A stretch of 18,659 nucleotides of DNA from a bacterium (GTDB lineage Bacteria; Ratteibacteria; UBA8468; B48-G9; JAFGKM01), in assembly GCA_035370465.1 (NCBI GenBank), contig DAOOVW010000001.1, positions 58,342 through 77,000 on the forward strand. Direction: 5' to 3'. How positions within the stretch are numbered: position 1 is the first letter of the stretch; every line of letters begins with the position of its first letter. This document shows positions 1 to 8,701 of this stretch, piece after piece. The notes under the pieces are model-generated. The model searched no databases, was not told the origin of the DNA, and saw nothing but the letters and a program-made list of their open reading frames with translations. Both the position numbers and the translations under genes were made by a program.

Positions 1-345
1 CAAAACAAAAAAAGTTAGAGGAAAGGGAAAAACAACAAAAGGAAATAGAACAAAAACAACAATTAAAAAAACAGACACTTCTATCTTTAATAAATAAAAT
101 AAAAAGTGAAAATGAAAGAAAATCTCTTGTTATCAAAGCAGAAAAGGTAGAAAACAGAAAGAAGAAAATATTACTTAAAAAACAAAAATTAGAAGAAAAA
201 CAGAAAAAAAGAGAAGAGATAGAGAAACAAAAACAGATTATACAACAAAAGAAAGAAGAAAGAGAAAAGAAACTGCAGGAAAAAGAAATTGCAAAACAAA
301 AAAAGTTAGAGGAAAGGGAAAAACAACAAAAGGAAATAGAACAAA
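1..345 (+). repeat. In-frame direct repeat, 291-bp offset, in the coiled-coil coding region
   Basis: Bases 1-54 recur almost exactly at 292-345, both encoding the segment KQKKLEEREKQQKEIEQK. The offset is 291 bases, or 97 codons, so it keeps frame. After this block the copies diverge, with an extra lysine codon in the second. Copy 1 begins at the window edge, so more units may lie upstream. Near identity at DNA level points to a recent internal duplication or recombination. Confidence 0.85.
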
Positions 346-1424
346 AGAAACAACAATTACAATTACTTAAACAACAGAGAGAACAACAAATAAAAACACA
401 GAGAGAAGAAAAAGAAAAAATAAAACAGGAAAAGGAAGAAGAAAGAAGAAAAAAAATAGAAATTGAAAAGAGAAAAAACGAAAGAAGAAAAATCTTAATT
501 GCCCTTACTCCTATTATAAATAAAGCAACTGCAATTGATAAAGAAACCAAAAAACAATTAAATCTGATACAGCAGAAAATATCAAAACTTACAAAAAAGG
601 TTGAAATTCAAAAGAAAAAAATACCGGAGAAAAGTAAAATTGTACCTGTTGAAAAAGGGAAAATTGTAAAAAAGACAGTTAAAAAAGAAATTCAACCTGT
701 TATTTATAAAGAGCCATTTAATTTGGGGGATTTCCTTAGAAAAAATGCTTTTAAATTTATTTTCTTACTTCTTCTTATTGCATGGTTTATTGAGTTGTTT
801 TTATTTACTTCTCGTCTAAAATCACCAGAGTCACGTTTAGAAATGATTGTAGGAAAAACAATTGAAGAAAAAAGAGAGCAAATCCAAAAGAAGAGCCCTG
901 AAACAATATCAACCGAAAATTTTGTAGTGAAAAAAGAGGAAATTAATATTGAAGGAGAAAGAGACCCTTTTTCTCCTGGAAAACTTACAATGGCAGTTAT
1001 GAAAAAACTTCAGCCAACAAATATAGTACTTACAAAAGAACCAGAAGTTATAACAATTGTGAAAAAACCAAAAGTTGTAAGTATATTAAAAGAACCGACT
1101 TTAATGCAGTCAGAACAGGTATCTTCTATTGTAAAACCAACTAAACCTTCTTCTGTTTCTTCATCAAAAGAAGAACTTTCTACTATTGAGAAAATAACAA
1201 AACCATCAATTTCTCCTATTATAATTCAGAAGGAAAAATGTCCTCTAACTTATAGAGGTAGAATGCTTTTTAATGGTGTAGAATATTTCTTTATTGAAGG
1301 AGAAAAAAGAACATATAGAGTGACAATTGGAGATATAGTTGAGGGCTTTAAAATTCTAAAAAAGGAAGAGGATAAACTATTTCTTTCAAAAAATGGTGAG
1401 ATATATGAAATTAATGTTTTTTAA
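1..1424 (+). CDS. GspC/PilP-like inner-membrane protein with long N-terminal coiled coil (5' partial)
   Basis: The frame is open without a stop from base 3 to the TAA at 1422-1424 (473 codons), so the gene begins upstream of the window. An internal TTG at 723 could be mistaken for a start, but the coding pattern continues unbroken before it. About the first 160 residues are a Lys/Glu/Gln-rich, charged, probably coiled-coil segment. A linker follows, then one hydrophobic helix (about 756-806), a periplasmic low-complexity linker containing an RDPF motif (about 961-972) as in PilP/GspC proteins, and a C-terminal beta-rich domain (1239-1424) resembling the GspC homology region (pattern GRMLFNGVEYFFIEG, then VTIGDIVEGFKI). 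In T2SS this domain links the inner-membrane platform to the secretin N0 domain. Two secretins and the gsp genes follow, which fits. The large coiled coil is not typical of GspC; if the topology is N-in it lies in the cytoplasm. Family membership is inferred from fold pattern and context. Confidence 0.6.
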   Translation, partial: KQKKLEEREKQQKEIEQKQQLKKQTLLSLINKIKSENERKSLVIKAEKVENRKKKILLKKQKLEEKQKKREEIEKQKQIIQQKKEEREKKLQEKEIAKQKKLEEREKQQKEIEQKKQQLQLLKQQREQQIKTQREEKEKIKQEKEEERRKKIEIEKRKNERRKILIALTPIINKATAIDKETKKQLNLIQQKISKLTKKVEIQKKKIPEKSKIVPVEKGKIVKKTVKKEIQPVIYKEPFNLGDFLRKNAFKFIFLLLLIAWFIELFLFTSRLKSPESRLEMIVGKTIEEKREQIQKKSPETISTENFVVKKEEINIEGERDPFSPGKLTMAVMKKLQPTNIVLTKEPEVITIVKKPKVVSILKEPTLMQSEQVSSIVKPTKPSSVSSSKEELSTIEKITKPSISPIIIQKEKCPLTYRGRMLFNGVEYFFIEGEKRTYRVTIGDIVEGFKILKKEEDKLFLSKNGEIYEINVF

Positions 1425-1425
1425 C

Positions 1426-1453
1426 TTGACTTTTTTTTAAAAAAATTTAAAAT
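1426..1453 (+). promoter_or_regulatory. Possible promoter upstream of the first secretin
   Basis: TTGACT at 1426-1431 and TAAAAT at 1448-1453 are spaced by 16 nt, just after the stop of the preceding gene. A start site about 7 nt after the -10 box would fall inside the Shine-Dalgarno AGGAGG at 1456-1461, leaving almost no leader. The element may therefore be fortuitous, with the gene simply co-transcribed. Confidence 0.35.
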
Positions 1454-1465
1454 GTAGGAGGAAAA

Positions 1466-3331
1466 ATGAAAAAAATAATTAAAATCGGAATTTGCATAAT
1501 TTTTATAATTACTTCGTTTTCATATGCAGAAGTTGATAAAAAACAATTAGAGGAAAAATACAGGAAGGGAATTTCATTTTATTATGACAAAGATTATGCA
1601 CAGGCACTTGTAATTTTTAAAGAAATTCAGGGAGAAGACCCTACTTATAGAGCATCTCAAATTAAAAGGTATATAACAAGGGCACAAACTGAACTTGGAA
1701 AATTGGGAGTAAAGGAAAAGTTTGTTGCTGGGGAATCAGAAATAAAAGAAGTTAAAATAAAAAAAGAAGGAGAACTTGAAGCTCTATCAGCGGCGGCACA
1801 AAAAACACTTCTTGACACATACCAGTTTTTTTCAGAAGAAAAGAAAAAGTATAATGTATCTGACTTTGATATGACAGGTCCTGAAAGTACATTGAAATTG
1901 GCAAAAGAAGCATATGATAATAAAGAATATACAGAAGCAATACGACTTGCCAACAAAAGCAGATTAGAATTAGAAAATATAGTACAGAAAAAAGTTGAAG
2001 AAAAAAAAGTTGTTTCATTGGGAGAAATAGGAGAAACGCCTGTAACATTAAATTTAACAAATGCAGACCTTGAACAGACACTAAAACTTATTTATGACCT
2101 GACTGGGGCAAATATAATTTTAAGCAAAGGTATAAGTGGAAGAGTTACAATAAATGTTAAAGACCTGCCGTTGAAAAAAGTCCTGAACTTAATCTGTGAG
2201 GCAAATCAATTAAAATATTTAGAAGAAGATGGAATTATTAAAATTATGACTCAAGAAGAATTTAATAAAAGTGCTGAAGTTATAAAACAGCAGAATAGAA
2301 GAGTTTTTAAAATACTTTATGGAGATGCAAGTTCTATTGCAAAATCAATCAGAGATACATATAAAATAGATAGAGTTATTGCAGACCCAAGAACAAATTC
2401 AATACTCTTAGATATAGATGACCCGATACAATTGGCAAGAATTCAGGAAACAATTTCAATGCTTGATGCTCCTATTTCGCAGGTCCTAATTGAGGCAAAA
2501 ATTATTGAAATAAGGACTTCTACTGATAATATGTTGTCTATTGACTGGCTTGTATCTTCTCGTTTAGTGGATGAACTTAATGCCACTTTAACAGGACCAA
2601 AATTTGGAGATAATCCTGCTTTTACTCCTGGGGCTTCAAGTACACTACCAGGTGGATTTTCTTTTGGATTAACAAATGCAGATGTTAATACTTTAATTAG
2701 TACTCTTGCAACCCATGGAGATGTAAAACTTATTCAGGCACCAAAAATTACATGTCTAAATGGAACAAATGCTATAATAAGTGTTATACAGAATTATCCA
2801 TACATTATACCTGAATATTCTGAAACATATAATGAGCAGGGTACTAGAACTGGAACAAGACAAACGGTTACTGTTTATGAAGAAACTGTTGGGACAGAGT
2901 TTGAAGTTACTCCAATAATTCAAACAGACAGAAGTGTATTTTTAAATTTAAATATTTATGATTCACGACTTGTTGAAATTAGAAAATTAACTGCAATTGC
3001 TGCTGGACAAAGGTATGAAACAGAACAACCAATTGTTTCTTCAAGAGAAACAAATCAAAGTGTAACACTTTATGATGGACAAACACTTGTAATAGGTGGA
3101 TTAATTCAAAGTGCAGAAGAGAAAAACGAATCAGGAATTCCTTTTTTAAGAAGAATCCCTGTATTAGGATATTTATTTAAAAAGCCCAAATATACCAATA
3201 CTAAGAGTGAACTTCTTATATTCCTGACTCCTCATGTAATAACAACATTTAAAGAAGTAGAAGCAGTAACAGGACCAGATATTAAAAAAGGTGAAAAAGA
3301 AATTGAACCTGGACTATTAAAACATTTTTAA
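1466..3331 (+). CDS. Secretin with TPR-like N-terminal region (PilQ/GspD superfamily)
   Basis: Outer-membrane secretin, the multimeric gated channel of type II secretion and type IV pilus machines. An N-terminal signal peptide (about residues 1-21, ending SFSYA) precedes a helical TPR-like region (about 25-75, FYYDKDYAQALVIFKEI) and a charged helical segment to about 180. An N0/STN domain spans about 192-265 (VTLNLTNADLEQTL), one N1-type KH-like domain about 279-337, and the secretin barrel about 338-595, with the family's VIGGLI (542-547) and IPFLRRIPVLGYLF (558-571) ending in LLIFLTPHVI. The ATG is supported by AGGAGG 4 nt upstream. Only one N1-like domain and the TPR-like front make it closer to PilQ or to atypical secretins than to classical GspD, and a better GspD candidate lies downstream at 4391. 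Whether it forms a separate pore or a second component of the same machine cannot be told. Confidence 0.88.
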   Translation: MKKIIKIGICIIFIITSFSYAEVDKKQLEEKYRKGISFYYDKDYAQALVIFKEIQGEDPTYRASQIKRYITRAQTELGKLGVKEKFVAGESEIKEVKIKKEGELEALSAAAQKTLLDTYQFFSEEKKKYNVSDFDMTGPESTLKLAKEAYDNKEYTEAIRLANKSRLELENIVQKKVEEKKVVSLGEIGETPVTLNLTNADLEQTLKLIYDLTGANIILSKGISGRVTINVKDLPLKKVLNLICEANQLKYLEEDGIIKIMTQEEFNKSAEVIKQQNRRVFKILYGDASSIAKSIRDTYKIDRVIADPRTNSILLDIDDPIQLARIQETISMLDAPISQVLIEAKIIEIRTSTDNMLSIDWLVSSRLVDELNATLTGPKFGDNPAFTPGASSTLPGGFSFGLTNADVNTLISTLATHGDVKLIQAPKITCLNGTNAIISVIQNYPYIIPEYSETYNEQGTRTGTRQTVTVYEETVGTEFEVTPIIQTDRSVFLNLNIYDSRLVEIRKLTAIAAGQRYETEQPIVSSRETNQSVTLYDGQTLVIGGLIQSAEEKNESGIPFLRRIPVLGYLFKKPKYTNTKSELLIFLTPHVITTFKEVEAVTGPDIKKGEKEIEPGLLKHF

Positions 3332-3335
3332 TGAC

Positions 3336-3364
3336 TTGACAATTTCTCTAAAAATAGGTATAAA
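3336..3364 (+). promoter_or_regulatory. Consensus sigma70-type promoter before the HEAT-repeat gene
   Basis: A perfect -35 TTGACA (3336-3341), a 17-nt spacer and a -10 TATAAA (3359-3364) lie in the short gap after the first secretin. The predicted start near 3371 gives a leader of about 19 nt containing the Shine-Dalgarno. It could drive the HEAT gene, gspD and the genes after them independently of the upstream genes. The open frame extends upstream to a TTG inside the -35 box, which is not a credible start. Confidence 0.7.
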
Positions 3365-3376
3365 TATAACGAAAAT

Positions 3377-3385
3377 GGGAGGTGA
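3377..3385 (+). promoter_or_regulatory. Shine-Dalgarno that fixes the HEAT-gene start
   Basis: GGGAGGTGA at 3377-3385 ends 4 nt before the ATG at 3390. It selects that start over the upstream TTG at 3336, and the resulting protein then begins with a clean signal peptide. Confidence 0.8.
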
Positions 3386-3389
3386 TAAA

Positions 3390-4370
3390 ATGAAAAATAA
3401 AATTAGTTTACTCCTGATATTATCTTTTTTAGGATTTATGATTTTACCATCTTTTTCACAAACATCAAGTTCAAAAAGTTCTTCATCAAGAACAACAAGA
3501 AAGGATTTTCGTGGAGATACAGATGATAAAAATGAAGAAAGACAGGGATACATAAGAGATTTCGTTGTGGCAGTTATAGGAACTAAGTTAAGACATCCTG
3601 ACCCGCAAATAAGAATGCAAGCATTACAATCAATCCTTACAGGTATTCTCTCAGGAGAAGGAGAAGGCGGAGGAGATGAAAATGAGGGATTAAAAAGCTA
3701 TTTTAGTATTGGTACTGAAAATAGTAGTGGAGATACGGGAGATTATGTAGGAGCAGGTGCTGCTGCTTTTATTCCAGATATTTATTCTTTATTAAAAGAC
3801 CCTGACCCTGAAATTAGAGATGTTGCAGGTGTTGGATTGGATGCATTATTTGGTTCAGATGTAACTTTATTAAGATTTATGGATGACCCTGACCCTGTTG
3901 TAAGAAAATATGCAACAAAAATCTATATCAAAAAAGCATTGGTAGCAAGTCAGGATGATGATAATAACAATGATAATGAAAATAAAACAGGCGACCTTGC
4001 AGAACTTTTAGCATTAAGAACTTTGCTTGTTCGTCTAAAATATGAAACAGATGAGGGAGTGAGAAAAACAATAGAAGATAGTATTGAATATTACTTAACA
4101 TCAGAAACAGGTAGAGATAGAGGCGATGAAAGAGGATATGTAAGGGGAGTTGATTCTTCAATTATAAAGTATCTTGGTGACTCTAATCCTGAAATAAGAA
4201 AAAATGCAGCAAAAATAATTGGTGAGTTGGAATACAATCCCAGTATTCTAAATATCCTCATGGAAGCATTAAGGAAAGAAAATAACTCAGAGGTAAAAGA
4301 AGAAATACAAGCATCAATAGAAAAATTGACAGCTAATCTAAGTCAAGTACAGAAAAAAGAACTAAGATAG
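3390..4370 (+). CDS. Exported HEAT-repeat protein
   Basis: About 326 residues beginning with a signal peptide (MKNKISLLLILSFLGFMI, then a Phe-Ser-Gln region) and a Ser-rich linker, so probably periplasmic or envelope-associated. The rest shows HEAT-like helical repeats with a recurring acidic-proline turn followed by helix: HPDPQIRMQAL, DPDPEIRDVAG, DPDPVVRKYAT, DSNPEIRKNAA, and weaker ones at DEGVRKTIED and NNSEVKEEIQ. Acidic, Gly- or Asn-rich loops separate them. HEAT repeats usually scaffold protein-protein contacts; no catalytic motif is visible. Its place between two secretin genes suggests a role in secretin assembly, stabilisation or gating, but this is inferred from position only. No pilotin similarity is recognised. 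Confidence 0.75.
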   Translation: MKNKISLLLILSFLGFMILPSFSQTSSSKSSSSRTTRKDFRGDTDDKNEERQGYIRDFVVAVIGTKLRHPDPQIRMQALQSILTGILSGEGEGGGDENEGLKSYFSIGTENSSGDTGDYVGAGAAAFIPDIYSLLKDPDPEIRDVAGVGLDALFGSDVTLLRFMDDPDPVVRKYATKIYIKKALVASQDDDNNNDNENKTGDLAELLALRTLLVRLKYETDEGVRKTIEDSIEYYLTSETGRDRGDERGYVRGVDSSIIKYLGDSNPEIRKNAAKIIGELEYNPSILNILMEALRKENNSEVKEEIQASIEKLTANLSQVQKKELR

Positions 4371-4390
4371 AAGGTAATAAATCATAAATA

Positions 4391-5980
4391 ATGAAAAAAA
4401 TCTTCCTTTTGTTTATTTTTATTTTAAGTTCATTTTTTGTTTGTGCTGATAATTTTGTCTTAAATTTTAATAATGTAGATATTCAGGCATTTATTAAATT
4501 TGTAGGTGAATTTGTCCAAGAAAATTACGTTATAGACCCAACTGTAAAAGGAAATGTAACAATTTATTCCAACAAACCAGTTCCAGTTGACCAGATAGAC
4601 CAGATTTTTAAAACTGTCCTTTCTCTTTATGGTTTTACAGTTATAAAAAAAGGAGATATCTCATTTATTATCCCTGTTTCTGAAGGTAAAGCAAGAACTG
4701 GAATAATAAATATAGGAGAAGTACCAGATGATAAAATGGGTGATTATATAATTCAGATAATCCCATTAGAGTATTATCCTGCACAAACAATTTCACAAAT
4801 TTTAAATCCTTATATTTCAAAAGGAGGACAAATTACAGTTGATACCAGAACAAATAGTTTGATAGTTTCTGATTATGGAGAAAATGTAAAAAAAATATTT
4901 GAAATCGTTAAAAAAATTGATACTCCTGCTCCAAAAGGCAAAGAGGAATTTAGAATATATCGACTTGAAAATGCTGATAGTGAAGAAATAGCAAAAATTT
5001 TAACACAAATATTATCACAAAAAACAAGAGTTGTAACAAGGGTACAAACAGCAGAAGTTCCTATTCAGCCATCAGTTGTATCCGCAAAATCAACAAATTC
5101 TTTAATTGTTCATGCAGAACCAGAAGATTTTGATGAAATTGAAAAAATAATAAAGTCCCTTGATGTTTTGACAAATCAGGTTTTAATTGAAGCACTAATT
5201 GCAGAAGTTACTTATGATAAAGCACAGGATATCGGAGTAGAATGGGTAGCACCAGAAGCATTTGAAGTTGATAAATATGGAATAGCAGTAGAAGGAAATG
5301 TTGGAACACTTCAAAATATTGAAACAGGAGGACTTTCAATAGGTATTTACAAAGGAAGTTATGGGTATCCATTAAATATTGGAGCACTTATACGCCTTTA
5401 CGGAAAAGATAGTCATTTTAATATACTTTCAGCTCCACAAATTATGACAACAGATAATCAAGAAGCAACAATAAATATAAGTGAGAATATTCCTTATCTT
5501 AAAGAAACAAGATTCGTTGAATCAACAAGTGGAAGTACAGGAGATACTATAAAAAGTTATGATTATAAAGATGTTGGAATTACATTAAAAATAACTCCAC
5601 AAATAAGTCAAAATAAATATGTCAAGTTAAAAATTTCTCAGGAAGTAACAAAACTTATTGAAGGAGGAACACCAGAAGCACCAGCAACAGCAAAAAGGTC
5701 AGCTGATACAACTTTGATTGTTGCTAATAATAAAACAGTTGTGCTTGGTGGACTAATAAGAAATGATACAGAAAATTCTGTTATTAAAACACCATTTTTG
5801 GGAGATATTCCATTATTAGGAAAGTTATTTAGAAAAGAATCTGAAAAAAGTACTAAAACAAATCTTTTAATTTTTATAACACCTCGTATAATTAGTTCTT
5901 TTGAAGAAGCAGAAGCAATAAAACAGGAAAAAGAAAAAATTTTCCCAAAAGGACCTGATAATAAAAATGGAAAAAATTGA
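4391..5980 (+). CDS. gspD: Type II secretion secretin GspD
   Basis: Outer-membrane secretin expected to form the exit pore of the T2SS. A signal peptide (about 1-19, VCA/D cut) is followed by N0 (about 22-95; FNNVDIQAFIKFVGE, then NYVIDPTVKGNVTI), N1 (about 117-178; DTRTNSLIVSD), N2 (about 184-258; STNSLIVHAEPEDFDEIEKI) and the secretin domain (about 263-505) with VLGGLI (451-456), TPFLGDIPLLGKLF (467-480) and LLIFITPRII. The N-domain order fits GspD, but one KH-like repeat (N3) of classical GspD seems absent, making it short at 529 residues. The ATG lies 20 nt after the HEAT gene with only a weak, distant ribosome site (AAGGT). It overlaps gspE by 14 nt. Confidence 0.9.
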   Translation: MKKIFLLFIFILSSFFVCADNFVLNFNNVDIQAFIKFVGEFVQENYVIDPTVKGNVTIYSNKPVPVDQIDQIFKTVLSLYGFTVIKKGDISFIIPVSEGKARTGIINIGEVPDDKMGDYIIQIIPLEYYPAQTISQILNPYISKGGQITVDTRTNSLIVSDYGENVKKIFEIVKKIDTPAPKGKEEFRIYRLENADSEEIAKILTQILSQKTRVVTRVQTAEVPIQPSVVSAKSTNSLIVHAEPEDFDEIEKIIKSLDVLTNQVLIEALIAEVTYDKAQDIGVEWVAPEAFEVDKYGIAVEGNVGTLQNIETGGLSIGIYKGSYGYPLNIGALIRLYGKDSHFNILSAPQIMTTDNQEATINISENIPYLKETRFVESTSGSTGDTIKSYDYKDVGITLKITPQISQNKYVKLKISQEVTKLIEGGTPEAPATAKRSADTTLIVANNKTVVLGGLIRNDTENSVIKTPFLGDIPLLGKLFRKESEKSTKTNLLIFITPRIISSFEEAEAIKQEKEKIFPKGPDNKNGKN

Positions 5981-7484
5981 AAATTTAGAAGAAAAAATTG
6001 AGCCAGAAGTTTTAAATCTTTTCCCATATACTTTTTTAAAGAAAAATTGTTTTTTACCTTTAAATGGAGAAAATGGAGAAATTATTATTGTTACAGATAA
6101 CCTTTTAAAAATTGATATAGAAGAAATAAAAAATATTGTAAAAAAGGAAATATCAGTAGTTATTATGCCTACTGAAAAAATAGAAGAATGTATTGAAAAA
6201 TTTTATTATCATCCAACATCTTCAAAAAGAGTTATAGATGATTTAAAAGAAGAAGAGGACATAACAGAGTTAAAAGATGAAGATATATCCGGGACAACAA
6301 ATTTACTTGACCTTGCAAATAAGGCACCTGTAATAAGAATAGTAAATCAAATAATATATAGAGCAATTTCAACAAGAGCAAGTGATATACATATTCAGGC
6401 AACAGAATCAGAAGTAAAAATAAGATACAGAATTGATGGTGTTCTTCATGATATTTTTGTTTTGCCAAAAAAATTTCATCCTGCTATTATCTCAAGAATA
6501 AAAATAATTTCAAATCTTGATATAGCAGAGAAAAGAATCCCACAGGATGGAAGAACATCAATAAAAGTTGATAGTAAAAAAATTGATATAAGAATTTCAA
6601 TAATACCGACTTTTTTTGGAGAATCAGCAGTTCTTCGTCTACTTGATAGGAATAGTTATCTTTTTACTCTTGAACAATTGGGATTTTCAGAAGAAAATTA
6701 TAAAAAATTTAACCGTTTAATTTATTGTGACCATGGAATTATTTTATTAACAGGCCCAACAGGCAGTGGAAAAACAACAACATTATATGGAGCACTTTCA
6801 AAAATAAATAATCCTGGAATTAACATAATTACCTTGGAAGACCCTGTAGAATACAATTTAGAAGGAATAAACCAGATACATGTGAACCCAAAGGTTGGAC
6901 TTACATTTGCTAATGGGCTACGAGCAATTTTAAGACATGACCCAAATATTATAATGGTCGGAGAGATAAGAGATGTTGAAACAGCCGAAATGGCAATTCA
7001 AGCATCTTTAACAGGACACTTAGTTTTCAGTACTCTTCATACAAATGATTCTGCAAGTGCCATTGTCCGGCTTATTGATATGGGAATAGAACCATATTTA
7101 ATTGCATCTTCTTTAATAGGAGTTATGGCTCAACGACTTGTTAGAGTTAATTGTCCACATTGCAGTCAATCAATTACTCCCTCTTTAGAACTCCTGAAAG
7201 AAATTTCTTTAGGAGAACAAGACTTAAAAGAGGGTAATTTTAAAGAAGGAAAGGGATGTAAAAAATGTTATAATGAAGGATATTATGGTAGAACTGCAAT
7301 ATTTGAACTTCTTGCAATTGATGATACCATAAGAAATTTTATACTTGAAAGAGATTCTTCACAGAAAATAAAAAATTATTCAATTAAAAAGGGAATGAAA
7401 ACATTGAGAATGGATGGAGCAGAAAAAGTAAAACAGGGAATAACAACTATCTCAGAAGTTCTAAGAGTCACCCAGGAGTTCTGA
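5967..7484 (+). CDS. gspE: Type II secretion assembly ATPase GspE
   Basis: Cytoplasmic hexameric AAA-like ATPase that powers pseudopilus assembly on the GspF/GspL platform. An N-terminal MshEN/N2E-type domain (about 10-85, LFPYTFLKKNCFLPL) is followed by the GspE catalytic core: RASDIHIQ, Walker A GPTGSGKTT starting at Gly263, an Asp-box region (TLEDPVEY), Walker B around Glu333 (IIMVGEIRD) and the His box (LTGHLVFSTLHTND). A tetracysteine zinc motif is intact at C396/C399 and C431/C434. At 505 residues it is close to GspE/PilB size but seems to lack the extra N1E domain that binds GspL in Vibrio-type systems. PilB is the alternative family name; synteny with G-M favours GspE. It overlaps gspF by one base (TGATG). 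Confidence 0.95.
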   Translation: MEKIENLEEKIEPEVLNLFPYTFLKKNCFLPLNGENGEIIIVTDNLLKIDIEEIKNIVKKEISVVIMPTEKIEECIEKFYYHPTSSKRVIDDLKEEEDITELKDEDISGTTNLLDLANKAPVIRIVNQIIYRAISTRASDIHIQATESEVKIRYRIDGVLHDIFVLPKKFHPAIISRIKIISNLDIAEKRIPQDGRTSIKVDSKKIDIRISIIPTFFGESAVLRLLDRNSYLFTLEQLGFSEENYKKFNRLIYCDHGIILLTGPTGSGKTTTLYGALSKINNPGINIITLEDPVEYNLEGINQIHVNPKVGLTFANGLRAILRHDPNIIMVGEIRDVETAEMAIQASLTGHLVFSTLHTNDSASAIVRLIDMGIEPYLIASSLIGVMAQRLVRVNCPHCSQSITPSLELLKEISLGEQDLKEGNFKEGKGCKKCYNEGYYGRTAIFELLAIDDTIRNFILERDSSQKIKNYSIKKGMKTLRMDGAEKVKQGITTISEVLRVTQEF

Positions 7485-8677
7485 TGGAAAACTTTCAATA
7501 CATTGCACTTGATAAAAAAGGTAAGACAATTAGTGGTAAAATTGAGGGTAATGATGTTGACGATATAAAGAGAAACTTAAAAGAAAAAGGGCTTTATGTT
7601 ATAAAAGTAGAGAAATTAAAGGAAAAATTTCCTTTTTTAAAAAAGATAAGTGAAGAAGAACTAATAATATCAATAAGAGAACTTGCAACTTTTATAAATT
7701 CAGGACTTCAGATAGATGAGGCATTAACAGGTCTTATTTCTCAAATGAAAGAAGGTAATTTAAAAAATATCTATAAGGAAATTCAAAAAAATATAAGAGA
7801 GGGACAGAGTTTATCAATGTCTTTGAAAAAATATCCCTTTATTTTTTCTGATACAATTATTTCTATGGTAAAAGCAGGAGAAGAAACTGGAACACTTGAT
7901 ATTGTTTTAACTAAAATATCTGAATTTCTTGAAAAAAACCATAGATTTAAAACAAAAATAATGAGTATAATGTCTTATCCAATTTTAATGCTTTCTGTTG
8001 CATCTGTTGTTGTAATTTTTATCCTTTCTTTTGTAATACCAACAATCACAAAAGTATTTTCTCAAATTTCTATGGAATTACCAATAATGACATCTATTCT
8101 TATAAATATAAGTTCATTTCTTAAAAAATGGTGGTATTTTGTTTTTGCTGGAATTGCTTTAACTCTTTGGGGAATAAATGTTTTTTTAAAAACCAGTCGT
8201 GGAATTAAATTTTCTGATAATTTAAAACTTAAAACCCCTTTTTTTAAAGATATTTATATAAAAAAAGAGATTGTAAATTTTTCAAGAACAATAGCAACTT
8301 TAATTAAAGGAGGAGTTGACATAGTAGACGGACTGGTAATAAGTAGAAATGTTCTTACAAGTCCTTCAATAAAAAATGAACTTAATAACATAATTGAACT
8401 TGTTACAAAAGGTGGAACTTTATCAAATGCTTTTAGTAATTCTTCTTATTTCCCTTATCTTGTAACTCAACTTGTAAATGCAGGGGAGAAAAGTGGAAAT
8501 TTATCAGAAATGTTTGATAAAATTGCTGATATATATGAAGAAGAAATAAATCAAAAATCAACTAAATTTGTAAATTTACTTGAACCAGGTATGATTGTTT
8601 TTATGGGAATTATTGTTGGTTTTATTGTGCTTGCAGTTTTACTCCCAATTTTTCAGATAAGTCAATCAATAAAATAG
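7484..8677 (+). CDS. gspF: Type II secretion inner-membrane platform protein GspF
   Basis: Polytopic inner-membrane protein that couples the GspE ATPase to pseudopilin assembly. The N-terminus FQYIALDKKGKTISGKIEG is typical of GspF/PilC. Two T2SF domains follow, each beginning with a helical cytoplasmic bundle (RELATFINSGLQIDEAL near 65; SRTIATLIKGGVDIVDGL near 265). Three membrane segments lie at about residues 160-190, 215-235 and 365-392. At 397 residues it has normal family length. The ATG overlaps the gspE stop by one base and has AGGAG at 7474-7478, indicating translational coupling. It is the last gene before the hairpin-containing spacer. Confidence 0.95.
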   Translation: MENFQYIALDKKGKTISGKIEGNDVDDIKRNLKEKGLYVIKVEKLKEKFPFLKKISEEELIISIRELATFINSGLQIDEALTGLISQMKEGNLKNIYKEIQKNIREGQSLSMSLKKYPFIFSDTIISMVKAGEETGTLDIVLTKISEFLEKNHRFKTKIMSIMSYPILMLSVASVVVIFILSFVIPTITKVFSQISMELPIMTSILINISSFLKKWWYFVFAGIALTLWGINVFLKTSRGIKFSDNLKLKTPFFKDIYIKKEIVNFSRTIATLIKGGVDIVDGLVISRNVLTSPSIKNELNNIIELVTKGGTLSNAFSNSSYFPYLVTQLVNAGEKSGNLSEMFDKIADIYEEEINQKSTKFVNLLEPGMIVFMGIIVGFIVLAVLLPIFQISQSIK

Positions 8678-8701
8678 TTAATCAGTTAACGATTGAAAAA
8701 T

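Noticed and set aside
723..725. TTG at 723 as the start of a 233-residue protein
   Set aside because: The same frame is open back to base 3 with strong coding character and an in-frame repeat; no ribosome site precedes 723.
1657..2081. Minus-strand open frames over the first secretin and similar ones elsewhere
   Set aside because: They are antisense to well-supported genes, are Leu/Phe-rich as expected for the complement of A-rich code, and have no recognisable domains.
3336..3338. TTG at 3336 as the start of the HEAT protein
   Set aside because: It is part of a consensus -35 box; ATG 3390 has a strong ribosome site and gives a clean signal peptide.
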